From a candidate division WOR-3 bacterium (lineage in GTDB: Bacteria; Hydrothermota; UBA3072), in assembly GCA_039804165.1 (NCBI GenBank), contig JBDRZZ010000002.1:1-64000 (forward strand): DNA of 64,000 nucleotides, read 5' to 3'. Below the pieces are notes generated by a model. That model did not search any database, was not told the DNA's origin, and was given only the letters and a program-made list of their open reading frames with translations. A program made the position numbers and the translations under genes. Shown here piece after piece: positions 17,266 through 26,408 of the stretch. Numbering within the stretch: position 1 is the stretch's first letter; each line of letters starts with the position of its first letter.

Positions 17266-18005
17266 TACTTATTTCTAATGATGATGGAATAGATGCATTG
17301 GGATTGAAAATTCTAAGGGCAGCAGTGAAAGATTTAGGGAGGACGATTGTCTTTGCTCCTATTGGAGAAAGAAGCGGAGCAAGTCATTCCTTAACTATTC
17401 ATAAAAGTATAAAAGTAAAAAAAATTGAAGAAGACACTTATGTTACTGATGGAACTCCTACGGATTGCATTCTTTATAGTGTTCGAGGGATTTTGGAGGA
17501 GAAACCCGCTCTTGTTCTTGGGGGAATTAATCATGGTGCTAATCTTGGCTGTGATGTTTCTTACTCAGGAACTGTGGCAATAGCGATGGAAGGAACACTC
17601 CTTGGGATTCCTTCAATTGCTTTTTCTCAAGTGGACTTTCAAAACTCATTTAATCCACAGTTTGCGGAAAAAGTGGTCCGTTGGATAGCAAGAAAAATAC
17701 TTAAAAATAAATTGCCTGAGGGGGTTTTTTTAAATATTAACCTCCCTCCAAAACCGAATGGAAAGATAAAGATTACGAGTTTAGGCAATAGAGTTTATAG
17801 AGATAAGGTTATAAAATGTATGGAGAATGAAAATGAATTTGTCTATTCTCTTAAAGGAGAAGAACCAACCTGGATTCCAAGTTCAAACTCTGATTTTGAT
17901 GCAATAGAAAATGGATTTGTATCTATAACACCTATTCATATGGAATATACTGATTTTGATATGATAAAAAAACTTAAGGATTGGGAAGATGAGTGTCAAT
18001 TATAA
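17256..18005 (+). CDS. surE: 5'-nucleotidase SurE
   Basis: Metal-dependent nucleoside 5'-phosphatase acting in the cytoplasm, linked to survival in stationary phase. The metal-binding ISNDDGIDALG motif is at residues 6-16, Ser near GERSGASHSLT, and GGINHGANLGCDVSYSGTVAIAMEG completes the site. 249 aa is standard. As in many bacteria it is paired with pcm, which overlaps its last 17 bases. Confidence 0.96.
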   Translation: MALILISNDDGIDALGLKILRAAVKDLGRTIVFAPIGERSGASHSLTIHKSIKVKKIEEDTYVTDGTPTDCILYSVRGILEEKPALVLGGINHGANLGCDVSYSGTVAIAMEGTLLGIPSIAFSQVDFQNSFNPQFAEKVVRWIARKILKNKLPEGVFLNINLPPKPNGKIKITSLGNRVYRDKVIKCMENENEFVYSLKGEEPTWIPSSNSDFDAIENGFVSITPIHMEYTDFDMIKKLKDWEDECQL

Positions 18006-18642
18006 ACATCAAAGAGAAAGAATGGTGGAAGAACAAATAATAAGTAGAGGAATTAGTGACGAAAGGGTTCTTAAGGCAATGAGAGAAGTTCCAAGACATA
18101 AATTTGTAGAGGAAGGATTAAGAAGCGCAGCTTATCAAGATAATCCCCTTCCTATTGGATGGGAACAGACTATCTCTCAACCTTATATTGTAGCTCTTAT
18201 GACAGAGCTTCTTGATGTGGATAAAACTCATAAGGTTCTTGAAGTAGGAACAGGAAGTGGTTATCAGGCTGCTATTCTTTCTTTACTTGCAATGAGCGTT
18301 ATAACAATTGAAAGGATACCAGAACTTTATAAAAGAGCAAAAGAGACCTTGCGTAAATTAGGTTACAATAATATAACTGTTGTGTTAGGAGACGGAAGTA
18401 TCGGCTATAAAGAATATGCTCCTTATGACAGAATTATGGTAACTGCTGCTGCTCCTTCAGTGCCTGAAGAATTAATTCAACAGTTAAAAGAGAATGGAAA
18501 GATTGTTATCCCTGTAGGTAATATTATTACTCAGGAACTTATTGTTTTAAGAAAAGAAAAAGATAAAATAGTTACAACTAAAAGTATAGGAGTAAGATTC
18601 GTTCCTCTTAAAGGGAAAGGAGGTTGGCAAAACGGGGCGTAG
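17989..18642 (+). CDS. pcm: Protein-L-isoaspartate O-methyltransferase
   Basis: SAM-dependent methyltransferase that starts repair of isoaspartyl residues in aged proteins. Conserved blocks: VPRHKFVEEGLRSAAYQDNPLPI, TISQPYIVALMTELL, SAM loop LEVGTGSGYQAAIL, and APYDRIMVTAAAPSVPEEL. 217 aa, standard. The stop codon TAG is at nucleotides 8-10 of the following tRNA-Pro gene (18640-18642), so gene and tRNA overlap by 10 bp. Confidence 0.96.
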   Translation: MSVNYKHQRERMVEEQIISRGISDERVLKAMREVPRHKFVEEGLRSAAYQDNPLPIGWEQTISQPYIVALMTELLDVDKTHKVLEVGTGSGYQAAILSLLAMSVITIERIPELYKRAKETLRKLGYNNITVVLGDGSIGYKEYAPYDRIMVTAAAPSVPEELIQQLKENGKIVIPVGNIITQELIVLRKEKDKIVTTKSIGVRFVPLKGKGGWQNGA

Positions 18643-18707
18643 CGCAGCCTGGTTAGCGCGCCTGCTTCGGGAGCAGGAGGTCGGTGGTTCAAATCCACTC
18701 GCCCCGA
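18633..18707 (+). tRNA. tRNA-Pro (anticodon CGG)
   Basis: Same cloverleaf as the tRNA at 15658, with anticodon arm CCTGC-TTCGGGA-GCAGG giving CGG. The stem change (A-U to U-A) is compensatory, so both are functional in appearance. CCA is not encoded. Its 5' end is inside the pcm reading frame and no separate promoter is obvious, so it is probably released by processing of the operon transcript. Confidence 0.95.
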
Positions 18708-18749
18708 GATTATAAGAAGGATAATTTTCTATAGGAAGAGGAGGACATT

Positions 18750-19922
18750 ATGTCTGAGTTTTCTCTAAATCTTTCTACTAAAATTTTTTTTGGGAAAGGC
18801 AAGGTAAAAGAACTTGGAGAAGCAATCAAGCCATTTGGGAAAAAGGTGATGGTTGTGACTGGAGGCGGTTCGATTAAGAAATATGGAATTTTTAATGAGG
18901 TTGCTAATGAACTCAATAGATCCGGATTTGAATGGTTTGAGTATTCGGGAGTTGTTCCAAATCCTAGACTTAGCCATTGTATCTCTGGTGCGAAAATAGC
19001 AATTGAGGAAAAGGTAGATTTCCTTCTTGCTGTTGGTGGTGGTTCTGTTTTAGACGCAACCAAAGCTATATCTTTTCTTGGTTTTACAAAAGGAAATGTT
19101 TGGGAAGATTATTTTGTAAATAATAAGGATATAGAAAAAGCTTTACCAATCGGAGTCGTTCTTACACTATCTGCCACAGGCTCAGAGATGAATGGAAATG
19201 CTGTGATAACCAATGAAGAGAAAAAACAAAAAATAGCTGCTCGTTCTGAAAATCTCAAACCAAAATTTGCCATTCTTGATCCGACTTATACCTTTTCTGT
19301 TCCAAAGGAACATACTGCAAATGGTATTGCAGATATCTTCTCCCATCTCTTCGAGCAATATTTTTCTCCAGAAGAAATAGATTGGTGGGTTCCTGATAGA
19401 ATGGCGGAAGGTGTAATGAAAACGTTGATTAAATGGGGCCCTGTGGCTTGTGAAGAAGGAAATAATTATTTTGCAAGGGCAAACATAATGTGGGCATCTA
19501 CAGTAGGGCTAAATGGACTTCTTGGGGTAGGAAAATCTGGGGATTGGGCAACCCATAAGATAGAACACGAGCTTTCAGCTTATTATGACATTCCTCATGG
19601 GGCCGGTCTTGCTGTTTTACATCCTACTTGGATGGAGTATGTTCTGGATGAAAACACAAAGGAAAGATTTGCGAATTATGGAAGAAATGTTTGGGGAATA
19701 GAAGGGAAAAGCGAAATGGAAGTGGCTAAAAAAGCAATTGAGAAAACAAGGTTTTTTTTCAAATCCTTAGGATTACCCTCAAAACTGAGAGAGCTTAAAA
19801 TAGATGATAAATATTTCTCTAATATGGCGGAAGAGGTAATAAGTATATATAAAGGAGAAGTTGGAAGATTGAAAAAGCTAACAAAAGAAGATATTGAGAA
19901 TATTCTTAAATTGGCAGAATGA
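18750..19922 (+). CDS. Iron-containing alcohol dehydrogenase (butanol dehydrogenase-like)
   Basis: NAD(P)H-dependent aldehyde/alcohol oxidoreductase of the YqhD/BDH branch of family III ADHs; it could reduce fermentation aldehydes. Seen: the nucleotide loop AVGGGSVLDATKAIS near residue 95, TLSATGSEMNG, and the metal ligands in GIADIFSHLFEQYF and KIEHELSAYYDIPHGAGLAVLHP. 390 aa is normal. A ribosome site (GGAAGAGGAGG) precedes the ATG. It overlaps murJ by four bases although the functions are unrelated. Confidence 0.93.
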   Translation: MSEFSLNLSTKIFFGKGKVKELGEAIKPFGKKVMVVTGGGSIKKYGIFNEVANELNRSGFEWFEYSGVVPNPRLSHCISGAKIAIEEKVDFLLAVGGGSVLDATKAISFLGFTKGNVWEDYFVNNKDIEKALPIGVVLTLSATGSEMNGNAVITNEEKKQKIAARSENLKPKFAILDPTYTFSVPKEHTANGIADIFSHLFEQYFSPEEIDWWVPDRMAEGVMKTLIKWGPVACEEGNNYFARANIMWASTVGLNGLLGVGKSGDWATHKIEHELSAYYDIPHGAGLAVLHPTWMEYVLDENTKERFANYGRNVWGIEGKSEMEVAKKAIEKTRFFFKSLGLPSKLRELKIDDKYFSNMAEEVISIYKGEVGRLKKLTKEDIENILKLAE

Positions 19923-21403
19923 AGTTAAAAAAGATTGGTGGATTTAGCATAGGGACTTTAATCTCAAGAGTCACCGGAATGGGTAGAGAAATTGTGTATG
20001 CTTATCTTTTCGGCTCCTCTTTATGGATGGATGCTTTCCAAGTGGCTTTCAATATTCCAAATCTCCTTAGAGATTTCTTCGGTGAAGGTGGAATGAATGC
20101 TGCGTTTGTTCCTGTGTTTTCAGAGTTTTATACAAAGGAAGGTAAAGAAGGTGCTAACAAATATTTATCTTCTTTCTTCCTTCCTTTAATTTTAGTTCTT
20201 TTTTTTATAGTCTTCTTAGGGATCATTTTTTCCCCTCATATAATTTCTATTCTTGCAAAAGGTTTTACTAAAAATCCCTTACAATTTGAAGTTGCAGTTA
20301 AACTTACAAGAATGATGTTTCCTTTTTTAATTCTAATTTCTCTTGCCTCTGTAGTTATGGGAATTTTGATTTATTTTGATCTTTTTTTTGTAACGGGTTT
20401 TTATACAGTCTTTTTTAATATTTCAGTTGTTATGTGTTCCTTTTTGCTTTACAAATCTTTGGGTATTTTTGGTGTAGCGGTTGGCGTTTTAATTGGAGGA
20501 ATTCTTCAACTTCTTTTTCTTCTTTTTTTTCTACCAAAGGTTGGAGTAAAATTAAGGAAACCAGAATGGGGTCATCCTGGGGTAAAGCAGTCTTTTAAAC
20601 TATTAATCCCTGTCTTCTTTTCTTTTGCCGCGGGTAAGATAAATGTAAGTGTAACTCTTTTTCTCGCTTCTCTACTCCCAACAGGAAACATTTCTCATCT
20701 TACCTATGCTTATAGAATAATGCAACTACCTTTAGGAATGTTTGGTGTTGCTGTTGCAGCAGTATCTCTTCCCGAGTTTTCAAGAAAAGCAGCTGAGAAT
20801 GTTGAGCAATATCCTTATATATTATCCGCTCTAAGAGCAGTTTTCTTCCTTTCTGTCCCTGCTGTTTTTCTATCGATTTCTCTTCGTGTCCCTATTGTCC
20901 GTATTTTATATGAACGTGGCGCTTTTCTTTTCGAAGACTCCCTTAAAACCGCCTCTCTTCTATTATCTTATCTTCTTGGTATGCCTTTTCTTGCAGGAAG
21001 TAAAGTTATAGGAAATGTATATTTTTCAAAAAAGGATACAAAAACCCCTATGGTAATGAGTTATATTTCAATGATATTTAATGTAATTTTATCAATAATT
21101 ATGATGGGAGCCTTTGGAGCTATGGGATTGGCCCTTGCGGTTTCTATATCAGCTTTGATTCAATTCTTTCTTCTAATGAAACCTTATTTGAAAATATTTA
21201 AAGATTTAAAATCATTCTTTATAAAGATAATTATTGCCTCTTGTTTAGGAGGAGTTCCTTCAATATTCCTAGGGAGAGATTTTAACTATCTTTTTGCTTT
21301 CTTTTTTGGTCTTATCTCTTTCACCTTGATTTTTATATTAATAGGTTATATATTAAAAATTGAGGAAATATGGAAATTGATAAAAGTATTAAAAAGGCAA
21401 TAG
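19919..21403 (+). CDS. murJ: Lipid II flippase MurJ (MviN)
   Basis: Polytopic inner-membrane flippase of the MOP superfamily moving lipid II outward for peptidoglycan synthesis. It begins with the conserved SIGTLISRVTGMGREIVYAYLFG, then DAFQVAFNIPNLLRDFFGEGGMNAAFVPVF; about 13-14 membrane segments follow, with YERGAF conserved late. 494 aa, typical. The start overlaps the ADH stop (ATGA) and the 3' end overlaps scpB by 34 bp. Confidence 0.94.
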   Translation: MKLKKIGGFSIGTLISRVTGMGREIVYAYLFGSSLWMDAFQVAFNIPNLLRDFFGEGGMNAAFVPVFSEFYTKEGKEGANKYLSSFFLPLILVLFFIVFLGIIFSPHIISILAKGFTKNPLQFEVAVKLTRMMFPFLILISLASVVMGILIYFDLFFVTGFYTVFFNISVVMCSFLLYKSLGIFGVAVGVLIGGILQLLFLLFFLPKVGVKLRKPEWGHPGVKQSFKLLIPVFFSFAAGKINVSVTLFLASLLPTGNISHLTYAYRIMQLPLGMFGVAVAAVSLPEFSRKAAENVEQYPYILSALRAVFFLSVPAVFLSISLRVPIVRILYERGAFLFEDSLKTASLLLSYLLGMPFLAGSKVIGNVYFSKKDTKTPMVMSYISMIFNVILSIIMMGAFGAMGLALAVSISALIQFFLLMKPYLKIFKDLKSFFIKIIIASCLGGVPSIFLGRDFNYLFAFFFGLISFTLIFILIGYILKIEEIWKLIKVLKRQ

Positions 21404-21918
21404 AGGCCTTATTATTTGCTTCGGCAGAACCTTTAAGCACGAAAAGAATTGCAGGTGTTTTAGGATGTTCAAATAGTGTTGTAGAGCAAGCCCTTGTTCT
21501 TTTAGAGAGAGAATATGAAGAAACAGAAAGAGCTTTTACTGTAAAAAAAGTAAATAAGGGTTATAAACTTTTCACAAGACCAGAATTTTCTGAAATTATA
21601 AAGGAGGTTACGGGAAGAAAGGAATTATATCTCTCAAGGGCAGCTCTTACCACTCTTGCAATAATTGCATATGAGCAACCCATAACAAGAAGAGAGATAG
21701 ATAGAATAAGAGGGGTTGATAGCTCAGGGGTTATAAACACTCTAATGGATGCAGGTCTTGTGAAAGTTGTTGGGAAAGAAGAAAGTTTTGGGCATCCATT
21801 TTTATATGGAACTACCAATAAATTTCTGGAAACTTTTCATCTAAATTCTATTAAGGATCTTCCTCCATTAGAAGATGAGGATTCAGCTTTTTCTATCAAG
21901 AGCGGGAGTGAGTTCTAG
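21370..21918 (+). CDS. scpB: Segregation and condensation protein B
   Basis: Winged-helix partner of the SMC-ScpA condensin complex that organises chromosomes. The N-terminal wing starts KKAIEALLFASAEPLS; the second contains LTTLAIIAYEQPITRREIDRIRGVDSSGVI with TLMDAGLVKVVGK. 182 aa, normal. No scpA is adjacent in this window, which is uncommon. The gene overlaps murJ (34 bp) and the pseudouridine synthase gene (44 bp). Confidence 0.94.
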   Translation: MEIDKSIKKAIEALLFASAEPLSTKRIAGVLGCSNSVVEQALVLLEREYEETERAFTVKKVNKGYKLFTRPEFSEIIKEVTGRKELYLSRAALTTLAIIAYEQPITRREIDRIRGVDSSGVINTLMDAGLVKVVGKEESFGHPFLYGTTNKFLETFHLNSIKDLPPLEDEDSAFSIKSGSEF

Positions 21919-22582
21919 AAGAAAAGCAGCTGAACTCATTAAAAAGGGTCTTGTAAAAGTTAACGGTAAAACAATTTATGAACCTTTTTATAATGTTCAG
22001 GAAAATAAAGACGTTGTTGAGGTTAAAGGGAAGGAGGTTAAGTTACCAGAGGAATTTACTTATATAATTTTGTATAAACCTAAAGGTGTTATTACAACTG
22101 TTTCTGACGAGTTGGGGAGAAAGACGGTTATGGATCTTATTTCTATAAAGAAAAGGGGACTATTCCCTATTGGAAGACTGGATGCAAACTCAGAGGGTCT
22201 TCTTATTATCACAAATGATGGAATTTTGGCAAACAGATTAACACATCCATCCTTCCAAATAGAAAAGGAATATGAGGTAATTCTCTCGAATGAAATAAGA
22301 GAGGATATTAAAAAATTAGAAGAAGGGATAAGAGTAGGGAAAGATTTCCTCAAGGTGAGTAAACTCGCTATTAAAAGCAAAAAGAGCATTTTTGTGGTTC
22401 TAAAAGAAGGGAAAAATAGAGAGATAAGAAGAATGCTTGGAGCTTTAGGATATGGAATAGAAAAACTTAAGAGAATAAGAATTGGGAGTCTTAAACTTTC
22501 TGGTCTTTCTCCTGGAGAATGGAGAGAGCTTAAAGAGGAAGAAATTCGTAAATTGAAAGAGGATGCCTTTGGAGCAATTTGA
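21875..22582 (+). CDS. rRNA pseudouridine synthase, RsuA/RluB family
   Basis: Converts a uridine in rRNA to pseudouridine. An N-terminal S4 RNA-binding domain (residues 1-50, LFLSRAGVSSRRKAAELI) precedes the catalytic domain with the diagnostic GRLDANSEGLLI, where Asp is the nucleophile, and a C-terminal REIRRMLGALGYGIEKLKRI block. 235 aa. The gene is commonly found next to scpB, as here. RluB or RsuA target specificity cannot be told from sequence alone. It overlaps both neighbours. Confidence 0.93.
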   Translation: MRIQLFLSRAGVSSRRKAAELIKKGLVKVNGKTIYEPFYNVQENKDVVEVKGKEVKLPEEFTYIILYKPKGVITTVSDELGRKTVMDLISIKKRGLFPIGRLDANSEGLLIITNDGILANRLTHPSFQIEKEYEVILSNEIREDIKKLEEGIRVGKDFLKVSKLAIKSKKSIFVVLKEGKNREIRRMLGALGYGIEKLKRIRIGSLKLSGLSPGEWRELKEEEIRKLKEDAFGAI

Positions 22583-25157
22583 ATCTTTTGTGAGTTTGGA
22601 TCTTGAAACAACGGGGTTAGATTTTAATCATGAAAAAATAATGGAGATCGGATTGGTTCTCTTTGAGAAAGGGGATATTTCTTATAAGTTTTCCAAAACA
22701 ATAAATCCCGGAAAAACAGTTTCTGATAATGTTTTAATTCTTACCGGGATAACTCAAGAAGAACTTAATGGAAGCGAGCCCTTGGAAGAGTTAATCCCTA
22801 CAATAAAAGATTTTATTAAAGATAAGCCTATAGTTGGCCATAATATAGATTTTGATATTAATTTTCTGAGAAAACATATACCAATAGAAAATCCAATTTA
22901 CGATACGCTTGTCTTAAGCAAAATTTACCTACCTTTTGCTCCTAGCCATAAGCTATTAAATCTTGCCGAATATCTAAATATTCCCTATGAAGAAGGGCAC
23001 AGAGCTTTGGCAGATGCAGAAATTGCAGGAAATGTTTTCTTGAGAATTTTTGAGTTAATGACAGAACTTGATCCATATCTTTTAAAAACTCAATTGGATT
23101 TACTGAGCTATAAATATCCTGAATCAGAAATTATAAAAAAGGCTCTCGAGATTTCTTTACATAAAGGGTTAAATAGAAAGCCCTATCCTTATAACATTCC
23201 TGTTAATTTTCGTGAGAATAGAAAAAAAGGGGAGGTGAAAAAACTTCCTTCCGTTAAAGATTATTTTAATTATGAAGGTTTAGAAACAAGACCTTCACAA
23301 GTTAAAATGGCTGAGTTGGTAGATGCTACCCTCAGGGGAAACGAATTTCTCTTAATTGAATCATCCTCAGGAACGGGTAAATCTTTGGCTTATTTAATAC
23401 CTAGCATATTAATTTCCAGAATGGAAAAGAAGCCTATCTATATTTCAAGTTATACAAAGACTCTTCAAGATCAGCTCTTTACTAAAGACATCCCTTTTGC
23501 GGAAAAAATCACAGGTTGTGGAGTCAACACTGTTTTAAGAAAGGGACGTTCAAATTATCTTTGTTTAAAGAAACTAAAAGAATTACCTAAGAATCTTGAC
23601 CCTGTATCTCTTTGTTCTCTTTTTTTCTGGAGTTCTATCACAAAAACTGGGGATCTATCAGAAATCTCATACCTTTTTAGAGATATAAATAAGGCTTTAA
23701 TCTCGATGGATGAGAGTTGTAATAAAGAGTCTTGTCCTTACTATGATGTTTGTTTTTACTATAAAATGAAAAATAGGTTGGGTAATGCTGATCTTATTCT
23801 TGTTAATCATGCATTGTTTTTTACCGGAAAACCAGATGCAAAAAAAGTAATTTTTGATGAAGCTCATGAACTTGAAAGTGCTGCTACCTCGGGTTTCTCT
23901 ACAACAATAAGTTTTGGAGAAATTCAAGGAGTTTTGAGTAATATAATAAGAGGAACAAAAGACAGAAAAATTTCTAAAAAGATTGTTGAGATAATTGATA
24001 AGACAAAAGAAATCTTTCAGAGCATATCTGCGAAAGTCCCAGATAGAGATTCTCAAGAGGGCTTCTATAATAGAGAACAAATTTCCTCGTTATTGTTTAT
24101 ATGCGAAGAGCTTGAAGAAGTTTATAAACTGTTTGAAGCTATAGAAGAGGAGGAAAAATATCTGGGTGACCAATTACAGGAAATCATTCGGAAACTTAAG
24201 ATTATAATTGAACAAGATGAAGAAGATAGGGTCTTTTATTATAGACTTCCAAATAAAGATCGACCATTATCTATAGAATTGATAGCAGCTCCTCTTGATA
24301 TTTCTTCTTATCTTAGAGAAGCTCTTTATCCGGAATTGGATTCTTTTGTTATGACTTCAGCTACCCTTACAGTGGGAGAGTCTTTTGATTTTATAAAAGA
24401 AGTTTTGGGGCTTAGAAATCTCGGAGAACGACTTAAGGAAATCTCGCTTCCCGAAACTTATAGATATAAAGAACAAGCTCTAACAATTATTCCTACCTAT
24501 CTCTCGGACCCAGGAGAAGAGATTTTCATAGAAGAAGTGGGACAATTTTTAGTGGATGTCATTCTTCCTTCAGAGAGAGGAACTTTAGTTTTATTTACTT
24601 CTTATAAACATATGAAAGGAGTTTATCAAAAAGTTTTAGGAGAATTTGACAAAGCTGGAAGAGAGCTTCTAATCCAAACCCCTGGAAAGTCAAGGAAAAA
24701 ATTACTTAAACTTTTTGAAGAAAATCGTTCTTCTGTTCTTTTGGGGACAGGTTCCTTCTGGCAAGGTATTGATGTGCCGGGAGAGTCTCTTGAAATAGTA
24801 ATTATAGAGAAACTCCCCTTTCCTAATCCTTCCGAGCCAATTATTGGTGCCAGAGCAGAATATTTTGAAAAAAGAGGTTTGGGAGGTTTTTCTTCTTATA
24901 TCTTACCTCTTTCGGTTTTAAGACTTAAACAGGGATTTGGTAGACTGATTCGTTCTACGAAAGACACAGGCGTTGTTTTTATTCTTGATAAAAGAGTGCT
25001 TGATAAATTTTATGGTTCAATTTTTTTGGAGTCACTCCCAACAGAAATTTCCATTGTTCATTCAAGTCTTGAAGCTAAAAATGCTCTTAGATTATGGTTT
25101 GAGGAAGGAAAGATTTATAGAAATTTTTCTGAGGAATTTGGATGGGAGTCTTTTTAA
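22563..25157 (+). CDS. dinG: DnaQ-type exonuclease fused to DinG-type helicase
   Basis: An 864-aa fusion of an N-terminal DEDDh 3'-5' exonuclease (SLDLETTGLDF near residue 11, GHNIDFDINFL, HRALADAEIAG) with an XPD/DinG superfamily 2 helicase. The helicase has Walker A SSSGTGKSLAY, an iron-sulphur cluster region with four Cys (LCLK, then CNKESCPYYDVC), the DEAH box VIFDEAHELE, motif V GSFWQGIDVPGE and motif VI QGFGRLIRS. The same architecture is known in Firmicutes DinG, where nuclease and helicase functions differ from E. coli DinG. It overlaps its neighbours by 20 and 16 bp. Confidence 0.94.
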   Translation: MPLEQFESFVSLDLETTGLDFNHEKIMEIGLVLFEKGDISYKFSKTINPGKTVSDNVLILTGITQEELNGSEPLEELIPTIKDFIKDKPIVGHNIDFDINFLRKHIPIENPIYDTLVLSKIYLPFAPSHKLLNLAEYLNIPYEEGHRALADAEIAGNVFLRIFELMTELDPYLLKTQLDLLSYKYPESEIIKKALEISLHKGLNRKPYPYNIPVNFRENRKKGEVKKLPSVKDYFNYEGLETRPSQVKMAELVDATLRGNEFLLIESSSGTGKSLAYLIPSILISRMEKKPIYISSYTKTLQDQLFTKDIPFAEKITGCGVNTVLRKGRSNYLCLKKLKELPKNLDPVSLCSLFFWSSITKTGDLSEISYLFRDINKALISMDESCNKESCPYYDVCFYYKMKNRLGNADLILVNHALFFTGKPDAKKVIFDEAHELESAATSGFSTTISFGEIQGVLSNIIRGTKDRKISKKIVEIIDKTKEIFQSISAKVPDRDSQEGFYNREQISSLLFICEELEEVYKLFEAIEEEEKYLGDQLQEIIRKLKIIIEQDEEDRVFYYRLPNKDRPLSIELIAAPLDISSYLREALYPELDSFVMTSATLTVGESFDFIKEVLGLRNLGERLKEISLPETYRYKEQALTIIPTYLSDPGEEIFIEEVGQFLVDVILPSERGTLVLFTSYKHMKGVYQKVLGEFDKAGRELLIQTPGKSRKKLLKLFEENRSSVLLGTGSFWQGIDVPGESLEIVIIEKLPFPNPSEPIIGARAEYFEKRGLGGFSSYILPLSVLRLKQGFGRLIRSTKDTGVVFILDKRVLDKFYGSIFLESLPTEISIVHSSLEAKNALRLWFEEGKIYRNFSEEFGWESF

Positions 25158-26275
25158 GAAAAAAAATTAAAAATATACTTTTTGTTACTGTGGGCTATAC
25201 CTTTGGCGGAACAGAAAAGATGATCGCAAGAATTTCTCCAATTTTAAGAGATAGAGGTTATGAAATTAAGGTTCTTGCTTTTAAAGGATGGGGGCCTATG
25301 GTAGAAGAATTAAAAAAAGAAAAGATTAAATGTATATCTCTTTTTGGAAAAGGTAAGTTTGACTTAAGAGTTCTGTGGAGATATTTTTTTTATTTATTAG
25401 AATTCCGGCCTGATCTAGTAATTGCGTTTCTTTATAGAGCTTATATCCCAACAAGGATTTTCTGTTTTCTCTTAGGAATTCCAAACATTTCTTCTGTTCA
25501 AGGAGTTCCAGGAAGGGTAAGCCTAATTCAGAAAGTCATTGAGAGAATAACAGCTCCTTTAAGTTGCGGTTTATATTCTTGTTCTAATGCTGTTACAGAA
25601 TTTTTAATCAAAGTTATTGGTATCAGAAAAGAATTTATTACAACCATCAATAACGGAGTTGACATAAAATTCTTTTCCCGGAAAATTAATAGAGAGAAGA
25701 AGATTAAAGAACTGGGGTTAAACCCTGATTCTAAAGTTGTAGGGACTATTAGCAGATTAGAGGAACCGACTAAAGGAATAAAGATTTTGTTAGAAGCATT
25801 TAGAGTAGTCCAAGAGAAAATAAATTCTCAACTGCTTATTGTCGGTAGCGGAAAGGATGAATTTTGGCTTAAAGAAATGGCTAAAGATTTAAAAATTAAA
25901 GCTATATTTTTAGGAGAACGAAGTGACGTTCCTGAAATCCTTCAAGTAATGGATGTTTTTGTCCTTTCTTCTTTTTACGAAGGATTACCCATTGCTATTC
26001 TAGAAGCAATGGCCTCTCAACTTCCTATCGTTACTACAAGTGCAGGAAGTTGTGGAGAAGTAGTTTTAGATGGAAAAACAGGCTTTGTTGTAGAACCGGG
26101 AAATCCTTCGGAGTTAGCTAAAAGAATTGAAATGCTTCTTAAAGATGATAAAAAACGGAGGAAATTTGGAGAGGAAGGATTTAAAAGAGTGAGAGAGAAT
26201 TTTACAATAGATAAAACCGTAAGTGGAATTGAAGGTTTATGGAAAAAACATTTGGGATCAAGTCTTCTTTTTTGA
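25142..26275 (+). CDS. Family 4 glycosyltransferase
   Basis: GT-B retaining glycosyltransferase, probably making a cell-surface glycan. The N-terminal acceptor domain has VGYTFGGTEKMIARISPIL. The C-terminal donor domain has VVGTISRLEEPTKGI, LLIVGSGKDE and the donor-sugar motif SSFYEGLPIAILEAMA (E-x7-E), ending with FTIDKTV. 377 aa. Last gene of the overlapping run beginning at 18750; 133 bp separate it from the convergent protease pseudogene. Confidence 0.9.
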   Translation: MGVFLRKKIKNILFVTVGYTFGGTEKMIARISPILRDRGYEIKVLAFKGWGPMVEELKKEKIKCISLFGKGKFDLRVLWRYFFYLLEFRPDLVIAFLYRAYIPTRIFCFLLGIPNISSVQGVPGRVSLIQKVIERITAPLSCGLYSCSNAVTEFLIKVIGIRKEFITTINNGVDIKFFSRKINREKKIKELGLNPDSKVVGTISRLEEPTKGIKILLEAFRVVQEKINSQLLIVGSGKDEFWLKEMAKDLKIKAIFLGERSDVPEILQVMDVFVLSSFYEGLPIAILEAMASQLPIVTTSAGSCGEVVLDGKTGFVVEPGNPSELAKRIEMLLKDDKKRRKFGEEGFKRVRENFTIDKTVSGIEGLWKKHLGSSLLF

Positions 26276-26408
26276 AGTTTATCAAATTTTACCATTTCTA
26301 GCCTTAAACCTACTTAATAGAGAAAGTACCCTTTTCTTTAATTCAATTTAAAAACCAAAAATTCAAAGAAGCCCTGCCCCCAATTTTTAACTTATCTTGT
26401 GGAGCTAC

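Noticed and set aside
18710-19063. Minus-strand open frame of 117 codons under the alcohol dehydrogenase
   Set aside because: Shadow of a well-conserved gene, no ribosome site, no family.
22060-22611. Long minus-strand open frame of 183 codons opposite the pseudouridine synthase
   Set aside because: Ser/Leu/Ile-rich translation typical of the antisense of a Lys/Glu/Arg-rich gene; the plus strand has all conserved motifs.
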